A DNA stretch of 64,000 nt. Origin: Mytilus californianus (Eukaryota > Mollusca > Bivalvia > Mytilida > Mytilidae). The notes under the pieces were generated by a model. The model was not told where the DNA came from and made no database searches. It was given only the letters and a program-made list of their open reading frames with translations. Positions within the stretch are counted from its first letter, which is position 1. Each line of letters opens with the position of its first letter. A program made the position numbers and the translations under genes. Shown one piece after another: positions 55,904 through 64,000 of the stretch. The stretch covers positions 52,952,384 to 53,016,383 of the forward strand of contig NW_026262712.1 of NCBI RefSeq assembly GCF_021869535.1, written 5' to 3'.

Positions 55904-55949
55904 GCATCACTGAAGAGACATTAATTGTCTAAATACGCATCTGGTCAAG
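55904..55949 (+). repeat. Degenerate hammerhead-related repeat
   Basis: The layout of the ribozyme at 983 is kept: stem I-like GCATCA, CTGAAGA instead of CTGATGA, stem II GACA/TGTC with loop TTAAT, TAAA instead of GAAA, then 'tacgcatctggtc'. Two invariant core positions are changed, so cleavage is not expected. Confidence 0.55.
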
Positions 55950-57147
55950 TCATAGTGGTACTGTTAAGTTTGTTACTACTACTGGGTCAATAACTTTACT
56001 GTTGGACTGTAAGTCTTCAAGTGTATCACTAGCCCAATAGCCAGTACTTTGGTAATAGCATAAACATACGGACATTGTTTTATTGAAATTTGCTGTAATA
56101 ACATTTTGGAAAAAACATTTTGAATTAAGGACAATATATCCCTCGTGCATAGTTCTGATGCCGTGTCCGGATTTGACGATACGTTTAGCCCTTATTTTTC
56201 TTATCAGCTCTTCGACGTTTGTAAAATAGGTTTGCTTTTGTGCTTATCTAAATGTCATATACGTAATATAAACTATTGTAATTTCTATTTATATCATCAT
56301 CGGTTTTTAGTGCAATCCACATATAACTCAATATTTGTTTTGGTTTATAACTGTTGAATAGATTTTTTTATTTCTTTGTCTGCGTAGCCTGGTTGTCCCC
56401 TTCGTCGTTAGCTTACCGTCAAGTTAGCCTAAATTTCTCTATGCTCTTTTAGCGATTGATAAACTTTCTGTTGATTCTGATTTTCATCTTTTTAAAACTT
56501 GTATGAAGATTGCTTATTTGTTTATTTTGCAAGATCTTTGTATCAATTCATATGAATATTTTTTACTGGGTTTTCTAGTTTGAAAACACCGACGACACAC
56601 ATGCAGATCTGTTATTTGCAATTCGCAGAACTTTCGTGTGAAGCATTGTTTCCGTGCAGACACTTACTTTCTCATCCAAACACCTCTAAAAACTTAACAA
56701 AAACAAATAACAATGAAAAAAATAAAGATAAAAAAACGATACAAAAATCAGGAAATTCGGTTATGATCATTTGTTTTTCAAATAATAAAGAAAATCAGAA
56801 AGAAAAAAGCGTTCCAAATGTTAAATTTTGTTTGATGTAGAGAAATATCGCGGTTAAAACATGTCAATATTTATAACACTATAATTAATATGTTTGAAAA
56901 TGGTTATAAAAGTTTTAATTTATTGAGCTAATAAAACTTAACCATTTTATTATACATGCACTACTATAGCATGAAAGCATAAATTACATCATTAAAAATA
57001 CACTGATGAGTATTTTGGTATCGAAGAAAGAGTAAAGAATGGGAAATTGTTGACTATTGAATTAAAATTTAAATACTTAAAATTGTAGTAATACATTCGG
57101 CATTAAAACCATGATTGCCATTAAATATATCCGATATAAAATAAAGA
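55950..57147. other. No recognised feature
   Basis: AT-rich, unassigned. The 86-residue frame at 56580-56840 has no domain and unusual composition at its end (Lys/Asn-rich). Confidence 0.4.
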
Positions 57148-57430
57148 GGTTTAGCCTGATTGCTAATGAGACAGCTATTCAATAGAGTCAAAATTACATG
57201 GCATTTATCAATTGTAAGTCACCGTACACACTTCAACAAAAAGGAGCAAAACCCGTATAGTTAGCCATAAAACGTCCCATTATGGCAAACTTTGAAACAA
57301 TTCATACGACAGAAAGAAAAAATAACGGCATGATCTATAACAAAACAATAAACGAAAAGAAAATATAGACAGCAAACACAACAACCAATGAAAAACAGGC
57401 TGGCACATATAGAATGCGGAGGGGATAAAC
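57148..57430 (+). repeat. Family M copy, diverged
   Basis: 'gcctgattgctaatgagaca', 'aagtcaccgtacacacttca' and 'gcggaggggataaacatgtt' mark the start, middle and end of the family. Confidence 0.75.
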
Positions 57431-58640
57431 ATGTTTGTGAGCGTTCAACTCTCCCCTAACCTGGAAAGTGTTGTAATAGCATAACATCAGAACAAACTGT
57501 AACAATCAGTTGGAAATGATTTGATCCGTCAGATTGGCACAAAGCATAAAAACAACTGACATAAAACAAAAGACACAGAGTGTCCAAACTAAGAATACTT
57601 ACAGTTACTGAAAACAGACAATTATAACTAATAAATGAATCATTCTTTCTCAGACTGAACATGTTAGTTTAAAGAATTAGAGCATTGCTTCCTACACTCA
57701 TATATCTGCGACAGTACTTCTGAATAGATTTCATGTCAGTAAAAATGTTGAAACACTTAGATTAGCAAAAATAAACCATATCCTATTGTCAGTTAAATTG
57801 GAAAACAAATTATGATTTATTATAATTTATATGATCATTACATGCAAAAACCGATATCAGTAATCAAAATCTGCACGAATATTACCCATAGGGTTTCCCT
57901 TCAAGTCAGTTGTTGTCTCAGCTTTAATATTGTCGGTTGTCATCTAGGTAACCGGAAACTGATGTAAAGATAAGTAGATGTGTTGTGATGATTGCCAATG
58001 AGACTTATATCCAGCAGTGGCCAAGAACCAGAATATAAGAAATTTGATAGTCTGTTTAAATTTGTTCATCATGCCTTGTTTAGTCTTGGACTATATAGCA
58101 CTTTTGCATAATGTATACATCTTGACAATAGTTGAAGTTTTTCAGGGAAATGATTTCTACAGCAAACAAAAAAACACAGGTGATTGTGTCATATTTAAAA
58201 AATTCAATGTAGATTGTACCAGCTTAAGGTTTCAGATACAAATAAATCGTGGGAACAACACTCAATCTATCAACCAATCAAACGTTCGCTGCACGTGTGT
58301 ATATATTACCTAAGGACCCTTTTATGTTTTGGGTCGTTTGGTTGCTGTCTCATTGATTTATACTATTTGTCGTCTTTATTTCATATTTACAAAAAATATA
58401 TCTCCACTCCAACATATTTATTTTTATCCTACATTGTCTGGTTGAGGATAAGGGCTCACAGAGTGGTCATAAATACTTTTTTGTGCAATTGAAAATTCAT
58501 ATAGAAGGTAACATCAGGTTTAAGAAATTAAAATCAAATAGAATCAACCACCAGATATTGTATTTGTGCTGAAAAATCTCTTGTTCATATAGATTCTAGC
58601 TTGAAATTGCCGTATGTTCTGCATGTGGTTCTTTTTAAAA
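57320..58640 (+). repeat. Tandem duplication copy 1 (about 1.3 kb)
   Basis: It begins with 'acggcatgatctataac' and includes 'gcttcctacactcatatatc', 'cacgaatattacccataggg', 'ggaaactgatgtaaagataa', 'tttattttatcc-like' T-rich sequence and 'ccgtatgttctgcatgtgg'. All recur in order in the next copy, about 1.1-1.3 kb further on. The small frames inside have no domain support. Confidence 0.85.
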
Positions 58641-59745
58641 AATACGGCATGATCTATACAAAACAATAAACGAAAAGAAAATATAGCAAACAACAACAAC
58701 CACTGCAAAACAGGCTGGTACATATAGAATGTGGCGGGGATACACATGTTTGTGAGCGTACAAATCTCTCCGAACCTGGATTGCTTCCTACACTCATATA
58801 TCTGCGACAGTCCTTCTGAATAAATTTCAGATCAGTAAAAATATTGAAAATCTTACATAGGCCAATTAAAAACTGTGTCATGCCGTTTAAAACTTAATCA
58901 TCTAGTTTATTTTGAACGTACATTATAAGTCATTAGTTAAGACTTGATCAAAAGAAACCATATCTAATTGTCAGTTAAATTGTAAAACAAATTATGATTT
59001 ATTATATGAACATTATATGCAAAAACTGATATCAGTAATCAAAATCTGCACGAATATTACCCATAGGGTTTCCCTTCAAGTCAGTGTTTGTCTCAGCTTT
59101 TATATTGTCGGTTCTCAACTAAGGAACCGGAAACTGATGTAAAGATAAGTAGATGTGTTAAGATGATTGCCAAGTAGACTTATATCCACAAGTGGCCAAG
59201 AACGAGAATGTAAGAAATTTGAAAGTCAGTTTAAATTTGTTCATCATGTCTTGTTTAGTCTTGGACTATTTAGCACTTTTACATAATGGATATACACTTG
59301 GCTTTTCTTCAAGTATTCAAATTTCAGGAATATGATTTCTACAGCAAAAACAAGCAATACAATGGATAGTGTCATATTTTATTTATTCAATGTAACTTGT
59401 ACCAGCTTAAGGTTTCAGATACAAATAAATCGTGAACAACAATATATCGTTGGGTTGCTGTTTCAATGATTTATACTCTTAGTCGTCTTTATTTCATATT
59501 TAAATAATATATATCTCCAGCATATTTATTTTTATCCTACATTGTCTTGTTGAGGATGATTACAGGCTTGTAGAGTGGTCATAAATAACTATTTTCTTTT
59601 TGCAATTGAAAACTGATATAGTAGGTAACATCAGGTTTAGTAAATGAAAATCAAATAGAATCGACCACTAGATACTGGATTTTTGTTAATAGTTCTCCTC
59701 TTAATATAGATTCTATCTTTAAATTGCCATATGTTCTGTACATTT
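58641..59745 (+). repeat. Tandem duplication copy 2 (about 1.1 kb)
   Basis: Same order of markers as copy 1. It is shorter mainly because about 200 bp between 'cgaacctgg' and 'attgcttcctac' are absent. Moderate divergence and several indels show that the duplication is older than the one at 20376. Confidence 0.85.
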
Positions 59746-60054
59746 TTAAAAAGTACTTCAAAAATTTCTAAATTGATATCTACCGGGAAGCCGATCTCTA
59801 TTTATGACCTCACAAAATATATAATTTGAATTCGTGATCGTTATTTCAATTTCGAAGATTAACTTCATTTCTCTGATGGGATCAGTGTTATGTGGATTAT
59901 TAGCTGATATGCATCCTACTCAAGCACTGAAATAGTTTCCAATAAAATTTTATTTATGCTTAGTAAAAAATTAAGAGGAATGGATATCCCTTAATTTGGC
60001 TGGTGGGGCAAACAGTGCAACTGTATGGTGATGTTACCGTTACCGAAATGAACG
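59746..60054. other. No recognised feature
   Basis: AT-rich and unassigned. Confidence 0.4.
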
Positions 60055-60235
60055 TTAGTTTTCCCGTTTGAATGGTTTTACACTAGTAATTTTTGGGGCT
60101 CTTTATAGCTTCCTGTTCGGTGTGAGCCAAGGCTCCGTGTTGAAGACCGTACTTTGACCTATAAAGGTTTACTTTTATAAATTTTGACTTGGATGGAGAG
60201 TTGTCTCATTGGCACTCATACCACATCTTCTTATA
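60055..60235 (-). repeat. Family M copy, minus strand
   Basis: 'ttcctgttcggtgtgagcca', 'gttgaagaccgtactttgac' and 'tggatggagagttgtctcat' are the reverse complement of the copy at 61525. Confidence 0.9.
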
Positions 60236-61140
60236 TCTATTTGGCAGAACTTTTTGGAGGATATATTTTTTAAGACTTATTTAACTTAATCCTTTAAATA
60301 ATAAAATTTGAAAGTTGAAATAAATCATTTTAAAACGTCGAAATAAAATTGATTAACGATCTTTTATGGATGTAAGTGATGTTCTGTATAATAATTCAAA
60401 AACATTTTGTAAGTAAAACAGTAAATATTTTGTATGATATTTCAACTATTTATTCATGTTTGTTGTCACTCTACAACTGCGTATAACACGTGCAAGTAAG
60501 TATTGTATTATATTTTAAATTGATTTGTGAAATAGAATTTCACGGGTTTTTTTTTTTTATGTAAGAGTGACATGTACGTAAATCCGTCCATGCGTTGCTT
60601 TTATAAAACAGTAGATCAGGATATGTTATCAGGACTACTTTTATGTATGCCTTCGATAAACACCCAAATTGCTTTCAAAGTAATGTATCGGTGCAAATCT
60701 AATAGGATAGATTTTAGTTTGAAAATTAAAAAACAAATGTACGGAAAAATGGTTGACTTTTAAAAATTCCATTCGAAATAATAGATTTTCATCGCAGTCA
60801 CATGTTATACCATTCCAAAAAGCCTCTATATCTAATTTATTTTTCTATCTTTTTTCCTACACCTTAACAGTTTCTCTTTGATGTTGTATGCAGAAAATAT
60901 AAAATAGAAAGTTTACTGATAAAATTTGGATCATGTAGTATAGCTAGGTCCATTTGAAAACAAAATCTAAATGAGATCACCTTAGGCTGTAAAACTGAGT
61001 CAAAGAGCGTATCAATATTTTTATATTTTCGATATTTTACCCAACGGTGGTACGCACACTGGGAAACTCTCAATGCGAAATCGCATGTGTGACTAATACT
61101 ACGAAATAAAAAATAAAACAAGGATTGCCAAAATTATTTG
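60236..61140. other. No recognised feature
   Basis: AT-rich DNA with small frames lacking domain or splice support. Confidence 0.4.
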
Positions 61141-61524
61141 ACATATAAACAGACCACACCAACCACGAACACCCAACTCCTCCAATAAAATAGAGGCACA
61201 CACCAAACCAATTTGCCTTTATTGTTTACAGATATAAACTACATTAGTAAGTCTTGTTGCAAGCCTACATGTAGATACTGCACGTGATTTGTTGTTGACC
61301 GTCAGTTATAGTCATTAGTGATACACCCGCTATAAAAGTATTTGACAAAAAGGACATTGATGAGCGATGGGTGGGAAAACGCAACTTACTAACTCAATCA
61401 GAACGGGCTATAAAAACAAGTAGTCGAGAATAGTTCAATTCAATATATTAAATGCAACGCCGAAAATATTCGTATGGAACGAATATGAAAATAGAAGATA
61501 TTTAATGATTGCCAATGAGACAAT
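61141..61524 (+). promoter_or_regulatory. Candidate TATA-type core promoter
   Basis: TATAAAAA at 61409-61416 is followed about 25 bp later by 'agttcaatt', which resembles an initiator; a second TATAAAAG-like string lies near 61331. The motifs are suggestive only: no exon starts immediately downstream. The signal-peptide exon is 2 kb away. Confidence 0.2.
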
Positions 61525-61870
61525 AGATATAAAAAGATGTGGTATGAGTGCCAATGAGACAACTCTCCATCCAAGTCACAATTTGTAAAAGTAAACCATT
61601 ATAGGTCAAAGTACGGCCTTAAACACGGAGCCTTGGCTCACACCGAACAGCAAGCTATAAAGGGCCCCCAAAATGACTAGTGTAAAACCATTCAAACAGG
61701 AAAACCAACGGTCTAATCTATATAAAAAACGAAAAACACTCAACAAACGACAACCACTGAACATCAGGTTCCTGACTTAGGACAGGTGCAAAAAATGCAG
61801 CGGATTTAAACGTTTTAATAGGCGCCAACCTTCACCCAACCTGAAACAATAGTGTAACATCACAACATAG
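61525..61870 (+). repeat. Family M copy, nearly complete
   Basis: It starts 'aaaagatgtggtatgagtgc', continues with 'aaagtacggccttaaacacg', 'aacagcaagctataaagggc' and 'ttcctgacttaggacaggtg', and ends near 'gcagcggatttaaacgtttt'. It is one of the longest copies in the window. Confidence 0.9.
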
Positions 61871-62284
61871 AAAGACACATTATAAAATATAAATTGAAAT
61901 AGTTTAACTCAATCAAAAGACATATTAACAAAAACAAGTGAACATACACTTAACGAATACATTGGGTCTATAACACAATGTAAATACAAAATTAATAAAA
62001 CAAGTTGGTTAGATACAAAACAATATCAAAAAGACAACCATAACCTTGGACAAAATGCCGCCAAATAAAATAACGTTCACAGGTAAATAAAAATAATTTT
62101 GTTGTAAGGTATACATGGAGGCAACTCTCCACCAGAGACCAAATGACATTAAACTTAACAAGTAAAGTTCACCGAGTTACACATTTAGTTTGGGTTTTTT
62201 TTTGTGTAGAAAATAAAATTTGTGCTATATTTCTATTGTTAAATATTTGTAACTGATCATTTTTATTTGACAGACTGCACATAA
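61871..62284. other. Unassigned DNA with a family M fragment
   Basis: A short piece at about 62118-62195 ('ggcaactctccaccagagac', 'gttcaccgagttacacattt') matches family M; the rest is AT-rich without features. Confidence 0.5.
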
Positions 62285-62622
62285 TGATATAATGCCTGTC
62301 CCAAGTCAGGATCCTCTTAGCCTTTGTCAGTATTTTGTACTTTTTTTAATTTTTGGTTCATTTGAATGTTTCGGAGATTTGTGTGGCGTCCATTTTGCTG
62401 AACTATAAATAAGAAGATGTGGTATAAGTGCCAATGAGACAACTATCCATCCAAGCCACGCATATATACATTGTTGTTTAGGGGCCAGCTGAAGCCCGCC
62501 TCCGGGTGCAGGATTTTTTTCGCTGCGTTGAAGACCCATTGGTGGCCTTGGGCTGTTTTCGACTCTTTGGTCGGGTTGTTGTCTCTTTGACACATTCCGT
62601 GTTTCCATTTTCTATTCTAAAT
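62285..62622 (+). mobile_element. Family T retroelement tail with family M piece inside
   Basis: 'cctgtcccaagtcaggatcc', 'ggggccagctgaagcccgcc', 'cgctgcgttgaagacccatt' and the 3' end 'tttccattttctattct' are the reverse complement of 34344-34640. A family M start ('agaagatgtggtataagtgc', about 62410-62460) lies between two parts of it. Confidence 0.65.
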
Positions 62623-63463
62623 ATGACACCATAAAGCAGCCGCTGCTATATATTTTGTTGAAAATAGTAACAAACATTTGACATATATTTTGGTTAATTT
62701 TCGAATGGCTTTTGAAGCCAAATTATAATGCACATGTTATATAAATTAGTTTCTACTTAATACTTTATCACGGTACCCCAGTTTGTTGTCAAATAAGATA
62801 CGTGATGATTAGAAATCGTGAATATGTGCTCAGTACTCATGTAAACGCCGAATATTTTCGTATGGGGCGAATATAAAAAAGAAGATGTGGTATGATTGCC
62901 AATGAGATCCATTAACTCTCCACCAGAGACCAAATGACATGAAAATTAACAACTATACGTCACCGAAGTTACACATTTAGTTGTTTTGTTGTTTGTTTGT
63001 TTTTTGTGTGTAGAAAATGAAATATTTCAATAAATTTTACGTAAAATTAGCATGTTTTTGTGATACTTTATTAAGGCAAAATTGGTTTATGGGGTAACCA
63101 TATGATGTTCTGCAGGGGTAGGGATAGAAAGAGGAGATTTAGGAAATAATTACCTTGCTCAGATAGGATTGAAATCAATATATTGCTCAAGAAAAAGCCG
63201 GATATAAAAGTGAACAAAAAATTTAATTTTCCGACAGATAAAAATATATCCTTGGAACCCCTAGAATATCAAAGTATCTTCCCATTATTCAACTGATATT
63301 GATATTTCGAAAACACCAATAAATGCAACGATCTATGAAACCTAATTATGATATTGCGTGTAAATATATATACTGATATAATTGTATATCGAATTTGGAA
63401 GATATCACAGAAAAAAATAACAGATTTGCTATCAGTACAAGCATTAAATGGTCCAGGAACAGA
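62623..63463. other. Unassigned DNA with a family M copy
   Basis: Family M start at 62872-62975 ('agaagatgtggtatgattgc', 'tctccaccagagaccaaatg'). The remainder is AT-rich, with no other feature recognised before the candidate exon. Confidence 0.5.
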
Positions 63464-63608
63464 ATGTATACAGGAAAAGTGTTTGTTTTGTTTGTACTAT
63501 TTGCAACTGGAGTAGTATCTACTCATATCAATATCTTAGAGTGGCTGGAATCTAAATTTAATAAAAACACATCAATGTTGAGGGAAATATTAACAATTTT
63601 TCGAAAAG
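63464..63608 (+). CDS. Candidate first exon of a secreted protein (partial)
   Basis: From ATG 63464 the frame begins with a signal-peptide-like sequence: short polar start with one Lys, then the hydrophobic core 'VFVLFVLFATGVVS'. An amphipathic stretch follows ('INILEWLESKFNKN', 'MLREILTIFRK') up to a donor AAAAG|GTAATT at 63609 in phase 1. Phase-1 introns soon after the signal peptide are usual in secreted proteins. No domain is recognisable and the window ends 390 bp further on without a visible second exon. The open frame continues to 63673 if the donor is not used. The frame also extends upstream to 63395 without an ATG. Confidence 0.3.
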
Positions 63609-63673
63609 GTAATTTTGATTTTTTAGGTCAATCCTTTCGTGTACCGACTTGTGTACGGTTCGACTATCAATAA

Positions 63674-64000
63674 ATGTGTTAAGGAAAAGGAGAAAGAGGG
63701 GGAGGGTGGCATCAGTTTTTTATTTACTTAATTGGTATTGATTATAAGTTTTGTGGGGAGAAAATGCTTCAGAAGCTAATTGAAAGTAATCTTTGTTTCT
63801 ATTGAAAATAAGTAAAAATAATAATCATAAATAAAAAAAAAGAATTATTAAAGAGAATCTTGTTCAAGCTTGGTATTAAAAAAAATAAATTTTCTATTAA
63901 AGTTTAAAACAATTATTTGAGATGAGAACCCCACTCCACCACACACGCAATAATACTTGGTGTTTTCTTTATTTTAAAATACAATGTACATGTTTTTATG
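63674..64000. other. No recognised feature
   Basis: AT-rich sequence to the end of the window; no acceptor or exon could be supported. Confidence 0.4.

Overview
This is an AT-rich, repeat-dense animal genomic window. The repeat families point to a bivalve mollusc, most likely a mussel (Mytilidae). The abundant dispersed element containing 'ggtatgattgccaatgagac' occurs about a dozen times on both strands. Bivalve-type tandem repeats, a tRNA-derived SINE and a hammerhead-ribozyme repeat are also present. The species assignment rests on remembered repeat families, because no database could be searched. No rRNA, CRISPR array, prokaryotic operon or functional tRNA was seen.

Only four loci look like host genes. 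(1) A C2H2 zinc-finger gene: a 5' coding exon (3688-4090) and a 16-finger exon (15828-17260) have compatible phase-1 splice sites, with three decayed fingers just after the stop. (2) One fibrinogen-like (FReD) exon at 32728-32855, bounded by good splice sites but with no visible partner exons. (3) An intact single-exon gene at 52962-55601 encoding an 879-residue membrane-anchored fusion: two SAM-methyltransferase-like domains and a C-terminal GT64 (exostosin-type) glycosyltransferase domain. A decayed, internally deleted paralogue lies 12 kb upstream (40451-41444). (4) A possible signal-peptide exon at 63464-63608.

Most of the rest is mobile DNA, often nested. From left to right: an inverted-repeat element (714-3163) holding a hammerhead repeat (ribozyme core 983-1026) and a second TIR element (1436-2392); a 7.45-kb fold-back element (7186-14639) inserted at TTAA/GTTAA inside another repeat, with arms of 21-bp minisatellite plus an integrase-core gene remnant and carrying a SINE, a retroelement tail and two MITEs with 9-bp target duplications; a small second fold-back element (18420-19166); a 3.1-3.3-kb segmental tandem duplication (20376-27722) built on a LINE that had already been split by an insertion with an 11-bp target duplication; a second LINE (32985-35870) split by a retroelement tail; a third LINE on the minus strand (42700-43985); a Harbinger-type transposase pseudogene on the minus strand (50240-51430); and a 1.1-1.3-kb tandem duplication (57320-59745).

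The host genes show no functional link with each other. The window reads as isolated genes and exons in a landscape shaped by successive insertions and unequal exchange. Best candidates for something undescribed are the methyltransferase-methyltransferase-GT64 fusion and the fold-back element with an integrase-like gene in its arms.
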